A DNA stretch of 21,647 nt, taken from positions 1-21,647 of IMG/VR virus record IMGVR_UViG_3300046511_000086; one strand, written 5' to 3'. The translations under genes and the position numbers were made by a program. Shown in pieces: positions 13,710-19,007 of the stretch; within the stretch, counting starts at the first letter, position 1, and each line of letters begins with the position of its first letter. The stretch is from a virus. The notes under the pieces were generated by a model. It saw nothing but the letters and a program-made list of their open reading frames with translations, had not been told where the DNA came from and ran no database searches.

Positions 13710-15038
13710 CTAGTACTTAAACGATCGGTACTGCGGTCGCCTGCCCAAGTCTACGTGAGCTATCGCGTACCGCATCGCATCCATCCCGTGATCATTGTCC
13801 TTGACCGGGGCTTCTTTCGGAGCCTGGTTCCCTGTGCGGTCCCAGACGTAGCCGACGATCTCATCCAGGGTGCTGGTAGGCCGTCGCGCATCATCCAGCG
13901 CGGGATCCCGCTTCACCAGTGCATCCCGGCACAGGTACAGCCCCGGTCGCCCGTCACCGCGAGGGCGCATGCGGGCTTGGACAGCTTGGATGCCGAGCGA
14001 AACGTCTTTCTTGGCCGCCACCGTGCTACGCCCTAGATGCCGTTCCAGGGTGGCACGTCCTTCCGCATCGTGATCACAGATGATCGCTTCAGGGGCGGAT
14101 TCCCGGGTACGGCCCTGAAACGCCTTGATGATCGCCTGGGCGTGATCTTCCACGAGCGTCTTCGTCTGGTAGATCTCTTTGTATAGGTACATGCGATCGT
14201 CGGGGTCGATGGCCCAGGCCTGCCACACGAACGGGTTCGTGTATCCGAAGTCGATAGCCCAGAACCTGCGCCACGTCTGCGGGGGCTCCCCGATCCGGGG
14301 GTGGATGTTCAGGGATGGGTCGAATTCGTCATAGACGAGACCATCTGCGGCAGCCCATACTCCCCCGCGGAGACGGAGCTTGCGGACTCCTGTCAGGGCG
14401 TCCAGTTTCTCCATGTAGGACGCGCCGTACTCGGTGAGCTCTCCGTCCTGATAGATCCGGGGGTTGTCGGTGTGCTGCGAGTTGAGCATGTGCGTACGCC
14501 CGCGGTCCGACCTGAGTTTGAGCCAGTGGTGCGGAACGTCCGGGTTACAGTCAGCCATGAGCTGCTGAAACGAGATCTTTCCGTTACGTAGTCGCGACGT
14601 AATTGCTTCCCAGTCACTCTCGGTAAGCTCAGTGGCTTCCTGCACGTAGGCGACGTCATATTCCGAGGACATGATCCGTGTTGCTTTGTCGAGACCTCCG
14701 ACCGAAATCGTGCTCCCGTTGGCGTACCGATACTGCGCGGCTTCCTGAGATGAACCTCCGTACCAGATGACCTCGCCGGACGCCAAAGCCTCCTTGGCCA
14801 CGTGCTCTTTGAACGTCACCAGGGCCGTTGATGTAAGCGATACCGCGGTCTTCCGAAGGATGACGCCCCGGGCATTGGGGGTCATGCTCATCATGAAGTG
14901 CAGTTTCTCCAGGCAGGCCCTGGACTTGCCCGTACCGGCTGGGCCCGAGAGAAGGATCTCCGGTCCGCGATACTTGAACAGTTCCAGCGCCGTGCCGTAC
15001 GGGTGGTATACGTGCCTCGACGAGACCTCAGTGGTCAT
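13710..15038 (-). CDS. terL: Terminase large subunit
   Basis: A 442-residue protein, MTTEVSSRHVYHPYGTALEL. The ATPase domain has Walker A GPAGTGKS (32-39), Walker B YDVAYVQEA (D128, E134) and a coupling motif near MADCNP (161-166). The nuclease domain has D263 (FWAIDFGYTNP), D322/D324 (IICDHDAEG) and D420 (DNDHGMDAMRYA). It powers DNA translocation into the prohead and cuts concatemers. Length is normal for the family. The ATG overlaps the end of a 34-residue gene by 11 bases. All catalytic residues appear intact. Confidence 0.96.
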   Translation of the reverse strand: MTTEVSSRHVYHPYGTALELFKYRGPEILLSGPAGTGKSRACLEKLHFMMSMTPNARGVILRKTAVSLTSTALVTFKEHVAKEALASGEVIWYGGSSQEAAQYRYANGSTISVGGLDKATRIMSSEYDVAYVQEATELTESDWEAITSRLRNGKISFQQLMADCNPDVPHHWLKLRSDRGRTHMLNSQHTDNPRIYQDGELTEYGASYMEKLDALTGVRKLRLRGGVWAAADGLVYDEFDPSLNIHPRIGEPPQTWRRFWAIDFGYTNPFVWQAWAIDPDDRMYLYKEIYQTKTLVEDHAQAIIKAFQGRTRESAPEAIICDHDAEGRATLERHLGRSTVAAKKDVSLGIQAVQARMRPRGDGRPGLYLCRDALVKRDPALDDARRPTSTLDEIVGYVWDRTGNQAPKEAPVKDNDHGMDAMRYAIAHVDLGRRPQYRSFKY

Positions 15039-15132
15039 TGAGCCACGTCGCCGGCTTCAGGGACAGCACACCGCGCTCCGTCCGGTCCCACCAATACCAT
15101 TTACCGAAGTAACTAACGACCTGAATCTTCAC
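15028..15132 (-). CDS. 34-residue Trp-rich micro-protein before TerL
   Basis: A GTG start overlaps the preceding TGA (GTGA) and follows GGAGG very closely. It encodes MKIQVVSYFGKWYWWDRTER and then GVLSLKPATWLNDH. The stop lies 11 bases inside the terminase gene, so it may couple translation of TerL. Four Trp in 34 residues are notable. No family is recognised. Unbroken overlaps on both sides support it as a real gene. Confidence 0.55.
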   Translation of the reverse strand: MKIQVVSYFGKWYWWDRTERGVLSLKPATWLNDH

Positions 15133-15344
15133 GACCTCCACCCCTCCCTACGGACGCCTCGTTCAGTACCGAGACTGTCCGCCACGGCCCTGACCCACTG
15201 CTTCGTCAAATAGAGCTCCCACGCGGTCTCGTTCGCGTAATCCATCGCCTCGCTCCACGTGCTGAACACCTTCACGGACGTGATGTCACTGTTCGCAACG
15301 ACCCATCCGAACGTCACAGACTTCCGCACCTGCCACTTGCTCAC
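15129..15344 (-). CDS. Small conserved-looking protein between TerS and TerL
   Basis: The GTG at 15344 forms a GTGA overlap with the upstream stop and gives 71 residues: MSKWQVRKSVTFGWVVANSD, then SVKVFSTWSEAMDYANETAW. A beta-hairpin start followed by a helix beginning FSTWSEAMDYA is similar in layout to the preceding 62-residue protein (both have a strand-rich N-terminus and an S.V.A or S.AMDYA helix). The frame is open further upstream but only as a shadow of the neighbouring gene. Function unknown. Confidence 0.65.
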   Translation of the reverse strand: MSKWQVRKSVTFGWVVANSDITSVKVFSTWSEAMDYANETAWELYLTKQWVRAVADSLGTERGVRREGWRS

Positions 15345-15529
15345 GTCAGCCCCTCCGGGGTCACGTCCCAAATCGGGATCACTTCGAAGATGCCGCCGGA
15401 TGTGAAGAAGAACTCCTCCAGGCGGGGGATGACGCGCACCGCATCGACCTCCGACGCGTACGGGCCGTATACCCGCATCACCCCGGACCTGTCCGAGTAC
15501 GACTCGACCACGCTCCATGCCTTCTTCAC
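15341..15529 (-). CDS. Small acidic protein downstream of TerS
   Basis: A 62-residue protein, MKKAWSVVESYSDRSGVMRV, from a GTG that overlaps the TerS stop (GTGA), with GGAGGAAC seven bases upstream. A predicted beta-beta-alpha-beta-beta pattern (YGPYASEVDAVRVIPRLEEF; GGIFEVIPIWDV) resembles a compact single domain. It lies in an unbroken chain TerS - 62 aa - 71 aa - 34 aa - TerL, suggesting co-translation with the packaging enzyme. Function unknown. Confidence 0.65.
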   Translation of the reverse strand: MKKAWSVVESYSDRSGVMRVYGPYASEVDAVRVIPRLEEFFFTSGGIFEVIPIWDVTPEGLT

Positions 15530-16068
15530 GTCAGTTCCTCCGGGTTCACGCCGATGATGATGTGCTCGACAGGGGTCACCGTCACGTTCACCTTGGCCGG
15601 AAGCTGGCCCAGCTCTTCCGCAACCGCGCGCAGGAACGATCCCTTGACCCTGAGCATGTCCGCCTCAGCCATCGTGGCCCCATCACGCTGCGCCTTGGCC
15701 TCGATCGCCTCGATGTCCGCTTCATACGTCGCGATACGGTTCAACTTGTCCGCGACCCACAGACCGGCGTACTTGTCGTCCACGTTGGCCTTGATCTTGG
15801 CAATGGCCCCCGCGTTCTTCTGTTTGAAGTCAGTGATCACGCTGCCTGAGACCCCGTACTCCCGCGCCATGTCGGCCTGGGTCCGCTGGGGGTCAGCAAG
15901 CTCCCGCATCAGGGCCAGCTTCCGCCACGGGGGGATGGTCACGGGTGGTTTGCGTGGCTTAGCCGGAATCTTCGATAGTTTTTGTCCGGGTTCGGCAATG
16001 GCCGGCAGAAGTTCAACTTCTTCAGGATCTGGCTCAGGAACCGCATCATTCACGCCTCTGATCAGCAT
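15526..16068 (-). CDS. terS: Terminase small subunit
   Basis: A 180-residue protein. A Pro-rich N-terminus (residues ~10-48) precedes a helix-turn-helix region at ~62-85 (RTQADMAREYGVSGSVITDF). A long charged helical/oligomerisation region follows (~85-155, KLNRIATYEADIEAIEAKAQ), then a beta-rich end (NVTVTPVEHIIIGVNPEELT) that may contact TerL or the portal. This order is the classical small terminase architecture; it recognises the packaging site and activates TerL. It lies upstream of TerL and directly behind a strong terminator-like hairpin, so its own promoter may lie between 16115 and 16069, though I see no consensus there. Confidence 0.85.
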   Translation of the reverse strand: MLIRGVNDAVPEPDPEEVELLPAIAEPGQKLSKIPAKPRKPPVTIPPWRKLALMRELADPQRTQADMAREYGVSGSVITDFKQKNAGAIAKIKANVDDKYAGLWVADKLNRIATYEADIEAIEAKAQRDGATMAEADMLRVKGSFLRAVAEELGQLPAKVNVTVTPVEHIIIGVNPEELT

Positions 16069-16115
16069 GCTTGTTCACACCCCCGGTAGCGGACGATTCC
16101 GACGAATTCCAGGAT

Positions 16116-16169
16116 AGGGCATGGAAGATGCCGCGGGTGCTCCGGTACCCGCGGCATCTTCCATGCCCT
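16116..16169. terminator. Perfect 23-bp hairpin ending the micro-gene operon
   Basis: Arms 16116-16138 and 16147-16169 are exactly complementary around an eight-base loop. It lies two bases after the stop of the last micro-gene and 47 bases before the TerS start, so it separates the early-type operon from the packaging/head operon. There is no T-run on either side. It may be a factor-assisted terminator, an RNA-stabilising end or an RNase III-type processing site. Confidence 0.75.
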
Positions 16170-16171
16170 CA

Positions 16172-16252
16172 TCAGTGCCCCGGGCTACCGGGTCCGCCGC
16201 ATGTGCACGTCTCCAGGGTCCCCCCGCACCGCGGGCAGGTCGGCTCATTCAT
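16172..16252 (-). CDS. 26-residue zinc-ribbon micro-protein
   Basis: The ATG overlaps the stop of the 32-residue gene (ATGAATGA). The product is MNEPTCPRCGGTLETCTCGG, then PGSPGH. C6-x2-C9 and C16-x-C18 give a complete four-cysteine knuckle of minimal size. It is the last gene of the operon, with the 23-bp hairpin immediately after the stop. It could bind nucleic acid or a protein partner. The small size makes it uncertain, but the frame overlap and complete metal site support it. Confidence 0.5.
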   Translation of the reverse strand: MNEPTCPRCGGTLETCTCGGPGSPGH

Positions 16253-16343
16253 CGTGGCTTCCCTCCCTGTGAGGCTGGGCCTCCCACTGGGGAGGAGCTT
16301 CGTCATCGCTCTCGTCATGCTGCGGTTCAGGCTCTCGCGCCAT
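16245..16343 (-). CDS. 32-residue acidic micro-protein
   Basis: The ATG overlaps the stop of the 66-residue gene (TGATG). The product is MAREPEPQHDESDDEAPPQW, then EAQPHREGSHDE, very rich in Glu, Asp, Pro and His and probably disordered. Its own stop overlaps the start of the next micro-gene. Acidic disordered phage peptides often mimic DNA or bind host proteins, but nothing specific is visible here. Supported by the overlap chain only. Confidence 0.45.
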   Translation of the reverse strand: MAREPEPQHDESDDEAPPQWEAQPHREGSHDE

Positions 16344-16543
16344 CAGTCGTCGTCTTCGGGAATCGTTGTGAGTTCCAGGATCTCCGCGTGGAGTCGTTCC
16401 AGGGCGGACATGAACTCGAACTGGGTGTGTGCGGAGATGTGGGCTGCTAGCAAGGTCTCAACGGACCAGCTTTTTACGACAATCGGCGGTTTGTCGTAGT
16501 ACCACCCGCAACGCAACGGGCACATGTACCGGTTTGTGTTCAC
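16343..16543 (-). CDS. 66-residue Cys/His protein
   Basis: A GTG start preceded by GGAGGAGG. The product MNTNRYMCPLRCGWYYDKPP has C8 and C12, and later H35 and H39 (AAHISAHTQFEFM), which together could form a C2H2-type site. A C-terminal helix (SALERLHAEILELTTIPEDD) ends in TTIPEDD, almost the same as the end of the upstream 44-residue gene (TTIPEDEN). C2H2 proteins of this type are frequent in actinophages. Function unknown. Confidence 0.65.
   Translation of the reverse strand: MNTNRYMCPLRCGWYYDKPPIVVKSWSVETLLAAHISAHTQFEFMSALERLHAEILELTTIPEDDD
16350..16370 (-). repeat. 21-base direct repeat at gene ends (copy 1; copy 2 at 16563-16583)
   Basis: Identical 21-base stretches lie 213 bases apart at the 3' ends of two adjacent genes. 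Both are read in the same frame and encode the TTIPED-type C-terminus. The repeat stops where the genes diverge, so it looks like duplication or exchange of a gene end. Confidence 0.8.
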
Positions 16544-16555
16544 TCCTCCTCCGGC

Positions 16556-16690
16556 TCAGTTCTCGTCTTCGGGAATCGTTGTGTCCGGGGCGGGCTCGGT
16601 CTGATTGACCGCAACCGCGTACCTGTTCGCCATCTCTTCCAGCGCGGTGGCCGGCTGATCCTTTTCCGTGGAATCCGGGAACCAGCCCAT
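16556..16690 (-). CDS. 44-residue micro-protein ending TTIPEDEN
   Basis: The ATG overlaps the preceding TGA (TGATG). The product is MGWFPDSTEKDQPATALEEM, ANRYAVAVNQTEPAPDTTIP, EDEN. An amphipathic helix is likely around ATALEEMANRYAVAV, between Pro- and acid-rich ends. Its C-terminus and DNA repeat the end of the next gene. No family recognised. The twelve-base gap to the next gene carries that gene's ribosome-binding site. Confidence 0.55.
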   Translation of the reverse strand: MGWFPDSTEKDQPATALEEMANRYAVAVNQTEPAPDTTIPEDEN

Positions 16691-16803
16691 CACTTGTCAC
16701 CACCAGTCGGAACCTGCTCCTGGGGGCCCTCGGGCTCCGACTGGGTGTCGGTCCAGATAACGTCTCCGGACCCGTTCGGGTCCTCGTGCGGCGTAGCGGG
16801 CAC
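16690..16803 (-). CDS. 37-residue acidic micro-protein
   Basis: A GTG start with AAGGAG seven bases upstream; that site lies over the end of the previous gene. The product MPATPHEDPNGSGDVIWTDT, QSEPEGPQEQVPTGGDK is acidic and probably disordered. Its TGA overlaps the next ATG. Supported by the good ribosome-binding site and tight coupling on both sides; function unknown. Confidence 0.5.
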   Translation of the reverse strand: MPATPHEDPNGSGDVIWTDTQSEPEGPQEQVPTGGDK

Positions 16804-16804
16804 G

Positions 16805-16933
16805 TCATTTCTCCTTGAATGTCTTGCAGTAGCACAGGTAGCAAGCGGTCTTGCTGCCCCCGGGGTGTTCCGCGGTGTGCTTCATTCTCCAATGACCACA
16901 CCGCCGGCATTTGGCCTGGTCCCACAACTTCAT
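16805..16933 (-). CDS. 42-residue zinc protein with the CGH-x4-H ... C-x2-C-x-C motif
   Basis: The ATG overlaps the HTH gene stop (ATGA). The product is MKLWDQAKCRRCGHWRMKHT, AEHPGGSKTACYLCYCKTFK, EK. Putative ligands are C9, C12, H14, H19, C31, C34 and C36. The same motif (CGH-x4-H, then C-x2-C-x-C-x2-F) forms the end of the resolvase-like nuclease in this operon. It may bind nucleic acid or the nuclease's partner. The motif match is seen directly; function is inferred. Confidence 0.7.
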   Translation of the reverse strand: MKLWDQAKCRRCGHWRMKHTAEHPGGSKTACYLCYCKTFKEK

Positions 16934-17169
16934 CGGGCCTCTTCGTCTTCCATGATCAGGTACTTGTGCAGTCCGTGCGAAACGCCCAGCCACTCCAGGA
17001 GTCGCAAAGCGTTGTGGACGTCTGGCGCGCGCCCCTTAGACATCCGGGTGAAGGCGGACCGTCCTACCCCGGTCTCACGCGACACGTCGTTCCACGTGAG
17101 ACCCTTTACCGACATTCGCCATACCAAATCCGCATACAGCTTCTCGGCATCGAAGGACTTGACGGTCAC
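16930..17169 (-). CDS. XRE/Cro-type helix-turn-helix protein
   Basis: A 79-residue protein from a GTG that overlaps the previous stop (GTGA). Residues ~24-61 (LTWNDVSRETGVGRSAFTRM, then SKGRAPDVHNALRLLEWLGV) form a standard five-helix Cro/C1-like HTH. The recognition helix begins near GRSAFTRMSKG. It should bind DNA as a small regulator of phage or host genes. It lies in the middle of the micro-gene operon, downstream of the nuclease. No integrase or second repressor is visible in the window, so there is no evidence here for a lysogeny switch. Confidence 0.85.
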   Translation of the reverse strand: MTVKSFDAEKLYADLVWRMSVKGLTWNDVSRETGVGRSAFTRMSKGRAPDVHNALRLLEWLGVSHGLHKYLIMEDEEAR

Positions 17170-17384
17170 TCCTGAACCTCAGGGTCGATCAGGTCGGCTG
17201 CCGCGAACATTCCAAGGGCCATCTGACCGGACGTCTGACGGGCGGCCAAACGGATCGTCTCAGCTACCTCGTGCGCGTAGGCGTCCAGTTCGGCTTCAAT
17301 GAACCGTTCGTGTTCTGCGTAGGGCCCCGGGTGCCATTCGCCGGCGTACGACATCGTGGCTAGAACGGCAGCCCGCGCGCTCAT
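17166..17384 (-). CDS. 72-residue protein ending ADLIDPEVQE
   Basis: The ATG overlaps the preceding TGA (TGATG). The product MSARAAVLATMSYAGEWHPG has a long helical middle (ERFIEAELDAYAHEVAETIR) and ends in ALGMFAAADLIDPEVQE. The last ADLIDPEV is also the end of the upstream 63-residue protein. Mostly helical and acidic; no known domain recognised. The two genes may be distant duplicates or share a moved 3' end. Confidence 0.65.
   Translation of the reverse strand: MSARAAVLATMSYAGEWHPGPYAEHERFIEAELDAYAHEVAETIRLAARQTSGQMALGMFAAADLIDPEVQE
17182..17199 (-). repeat. 18-base direct repeat at gene ends (copy 1; copy 2 at 17400-17417)
   Basis: The identical 18 bases gggtcgatcaggtcggct occur at the 3' ends of two adjacent genes, 218 bases apart and in the same frame (ADLIDP). 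This parallels the 21-base repeat pair at 16350/16563. Confidence 0.8.
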
Positions 17385-17575
17385 CAGCTCTCCACTTCGG
17401 GGTCGATCAGGTCGGCTAGGTGGTTGCGGCCGGACCGCCAACCGTTGGCGTAGGCCCATCCGTAACGGTCACGGACCTGCAGGAAGCCCTCTTCGGTGTT
17501 CCGGCGCTGCGCCTCCGCCAACTCGTGCACGAAAGCCCGCATCTCCGGGTTGAGCTCCCCGAGAGTCATCGTCAC
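17384..17575 (-). CDS. 63-residue helical protein ending ADLIDPEVES
   Basis: Two adjacent GTG codons could start it (17578 or 17575). The second makes a GTGA overlap with the nuclease stop and is preferred; an ATG at 17569 is a third option. The product VTMTLGELNPEMRAFVHELA, EAQRRNTEEGFLQVRDRYGW has a helical N-terminus and an aromatic middle (YGWAYANGWRSGRN). It ends in the DLIDPEV tail shared with the next gene. Function unknown. Confidence 0.65.
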   Translation of the reverse strand: MTMTLGELNPEMRAFVHELAEAQRRNTEEGFLQVRDRYGWAYANGWRSGRNHLADLIDPEVES

Positions 17576-18177
17576 CACGCCTTGAACTGCTCACACAGGC
17601 ACGTCATGCATACCTGCGGCTGACTCCAGATGTGCGCGGACAGTCCGTGACCGCACTCGCACAGGTGACGTACCTGGAGCCCTCGCCACTGGTCCGGGTA
17701 CGTCACCTGACCGGCGATCCGGGTCCTCGGCGCGGTCTCCGGGTACGTCACCTGACCGGAGATCCGGGCCAGCGTCTCCCCCGTCAGGATGCTGGACGTG
17801 TCCGTCGCTCGGAGCGTCCAGGGCATCCAGGGCTTGTGGCGTCCCCGGGGGGTACGGGTACCCGTGAGCTCCCACAGGTCCGCCTCAAGGGTCCGACCCT
17901 CCGTCTTCTGGGCCACGACGGCGAGGCAGCCGGCCGCGTCCGCGATGGCGTAGAAGTGGTTCCACGCCTCCACCCCGAGACCGTTCTTACCCCGCTTGCA
18001 CTGGATCATCAGGGGAACGGGGTGGTGAGTGATGCGGTCGGCCATCAGGTCGAAGGCGACCAGATCGGCCACACCCTTGCTGCCGGCGGATCGGAGGACG
18101 TAGTAACCAGCCTCTTCGAATCGGTCCTTGACACGGTTCTCAAAAGCGGCGCCCTGCCTGTACTGTTGAGTTGCCAC
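17572..18177 (-). CDS. PD-(D/E)XK nuclease, Holliday junction resolvase-like, with zinc tail
   Basis: A 201-residue protein from GTG (GAGAGG nine bases upstream). The N-terminal domain (1-100) matches the archaeal-type Hjc/PD-(D/E)XK fold: E13 (AFENRVKDRFEEAGYYVLRS), D38 (GSKGVADLVAFD) and K61 in LMIQCKRGKNG. The family resolves branched DNA during replication and packaging. The usual acidic residue before x-K is Gln59 here, a known variant in some subfamilies. A linker with two GQVTYP repeats (141-161) leads to a zinc-type end, LCECGHGLSAHIWSQPQVCM, TCLCEQF. It heads the larger genes of the micro-operon and probably serves recombination or debranching. Confidence 0.82.
   Translation of the reverse strand: MATQQYRQGAAFENRVKDRFEEAGYYVLRSAGSKGVADLVAFDLMADRITHHPVPLMIQCKRGKNGLGVEAWNHFYAIADAAGCLAVVAQKTEGRTLEADLWELTGTRTPRGRHKPWMPWTLRATDTSSILTGETLARISGQVTYPETAPRTRIAGQVTYPDQWRGLQVRHLCECGHGLSAHIWSQPQVCMTCLCEQFKAW
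17662..17768. repeat. Three copies of a 13-mer, two direct and one inverted, inside the nuclease gene
   Basis: ggtacgtcacctg occurs at 17697-17709 and 17742-17754, inside a 31-base direct repeat (17693-17723 and 17738-17768, one mismatch, period 45). Its exact reverse complement lies at 17662-17674 and can form a 13-bp stem with the first copy. The direct copies encode the GQVTYP repeats. The arrangement could be a protein-binding or recombination site set in coding DNA. Confidence 0.75.
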
Positions 18178-18201
18178 CTGAGTCTGCCTCTCGGTTGGTC
18201 C

Positions 18202-18231
18202 GCGGCCCTGGTGCTCATACCCCAGGGCCGC
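18202..18231. terminator. 10-bp GC-rich hairpin before the nuclease gene
   Basis: Arms gcggccctgg and ccagggccgc flank a ten-base loop. It lies between the stop of the 52-residue gene (18241) and the GTG of the nuclease (18177). T-rich bases follow only on the plus-strand side; on the minus strand it is preceded by AAAGAAG. It may stabilise or attenuate the transcript rather than end it. Confidence 0.5.
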
Positions 18232-18240
18232 ACTTCTTTG

Positions 18241-18399
18241 TCAGTACCTCTGCGGGGTTCCTTCGTTGCTGCCCCACTGCTCCGTAGCGAAGGGCTTGAT
18301 TCTCGGGGTATTCCGGTGGAGACCCAGGTGACCGTCATGGCGTACACACACCGCCTGGGTCCCGAAGAGGTTCCGGTTACCGCACTTCTGAGACGCCAC
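18241..18399 (-). CDS. 52-residue Cys/His micro-protein
   Basis: A GTG start with GGAG seven bases upstream. The product is MASQKCGNRNLFGTQAVCVR, HDGHLGLHRNTPRIKPFATE, QWGSNEGTPQRY. C6, C18, H21, H24 and H28 are well spaced for one metal site, and the GHLGLH pattern recurs in small actinophage zinc proteins. The frame is open further upstream to about 18500 without a good start, as an Arg-rich stretch. It lies between the HNH gene and the nuclease, where a larger alternative frame (18045-18503) overlaps the nuclease and is less likely. Confidence 0.5.
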   Translation of the reverse strand: MASQKCGNRNLFGTQAVCVRHDGHLGLHRNTPRIKPFATEQWGSNEGTPQRY

Positions 18400-18527
18400 C
18401 CGTACGCTCCATCTTCGGTTTCTCTGACGTTGTCCAGTCCGGGAAGCCCTTGCGTTGCCATCCAGTGGCTTTCGTCGGGCTTCCCGTTCCTTCTGAGTTC
18501 CACTCTACACAGCTTGGCTACCCGTGT
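18400..18527 (-). other. Gap between the HNH gene and the micro-gene operon
   Basis: No confident gene. A 10-bp inverted repeat (18440-18449 / 18477-18486, cgggaagccc) with a 27-base spacer can form a stem-loop 40 bases upstream of the 52-residue gene's start. I looked for -35/-10 sequences on the minus strand and saw none that are convincing. The gap is the natural place for a promoter of the operon. Confidence 0.4.
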
Positions 18528-19007
18528 CTACCCTTGTCCTCGCTTCTTTTCCCTGTACCTGCGCACTGCCTCGCGGTGTCTCTCCGGGTCAGCCAAGCGG
18601 TGCTCCCGCCCCCTGTCGGTAGAGCAGGTCTTGCAAACCCTCCTCCCCCGGTACATCCGGACGTTTCCTTCGTCGTAGGGATGGCCCTGCGGACAGTGCG
18701 TCTTAGCGGCCCAGTGCTGACCCCCGTTTCCGCGACGGACGTTCTCTGTGTGGTGAACCACCTGGAGGTGCTCCGGGTTTACGCAATTCCTGACTCGGCA
18801 GAGGTGGTCCACCTCCATCGGGTACTCGACGGTGCCTTGCGTCAACTCCCATATGGCTCTGTGAGCCAGAGGGGCCCACGAACGGCTCATCCGTATGCGC
18901 CCGTACCCGTCCGGGTTGAGAGTGGCTGTCCACAGCCAGCACCCCGACTCGTGGACAGTCACCTTCTTCCAGAATCGTTCCGGAAGCCTCTCGTCACCGC
19001 ATTCAAT
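18528..19007 (-). CDS. HNH endonuclease overlapping the DNA polymerase 3' end
   Basis: An HNH_3-type nuclease, numbered from the ATT at 19007 (159 residues). It has FWKKVTVHESGCWLWTATL, a DGYGRI loop and APLAHRAIWE. The catalytic block is VDHLCRVRNCVNPEHLQVV (D67-H68, C70/C75, N77, H80), followed by a HCPQGHPYD and CKTC zinc knuckle (C105, H109, C125, C128). The helical end (ERHREAVRRYREKKRGQ) should bind DNA. The start is unclear. No ATG or GTG lies between the polymerase stop and FWKKV; the nearest in-frame ATGs are 150-166 bases inside the polymerase gene, and a GTG at 18962 would cut the domain start. It is probably a free-standing homing-type endonuclease next to the polymerase gene. Confidence 0.78.
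   Translation of the reverse strand: MECGDERLPERFWKKVTVHESGCWLWTATLNPDGYGRIRMSRSWAPLAHRAIWELTQGTVEYPMEVDHLCRVRNCVNPEHLQVVHHTENVRRGNGGQHWAAKTHCPQGHPYDEGNVRMYRGRRVCKTCSTDRGREHRLADPERHREAVRRYREKKRGQG

Noticed and set aside
16458-16925. A 155-codon minus-strand frame over the micro-genes
   Set aside because: Arg-rich shadow in another frame. The 37-, 44- and 66-residue frames have ribosome-binding sites and stop-start overlaps, and the end of the shadow overlaps the 66-residue gene.
18045-18503. A 152-codon minus-strand frame from a GTG at 18503
   Set aside because: It overlaps the nuclease gene by 133 bases, lacks a ribosome-binding site and turns Ser/Arg/Pro-rich; the 52-residue frame in the same place has a better start and Cys/His pattern.
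16069-18527. Sigma-70-like promoters in the larger gaps
   Set aside because: No TTGACA-17-TATAAT-like pair stood out on the minus strand in the gaps before TerS, the micro-gene operon or the decoration genes, so no promoter is claimed.
17632-18678. A 348-codon plus-strand frame across the nuclease and HNH genes
   Set aside because: It opposes two recognised nuclease genes, has no recognisable motifs and shows shadow-like composition.
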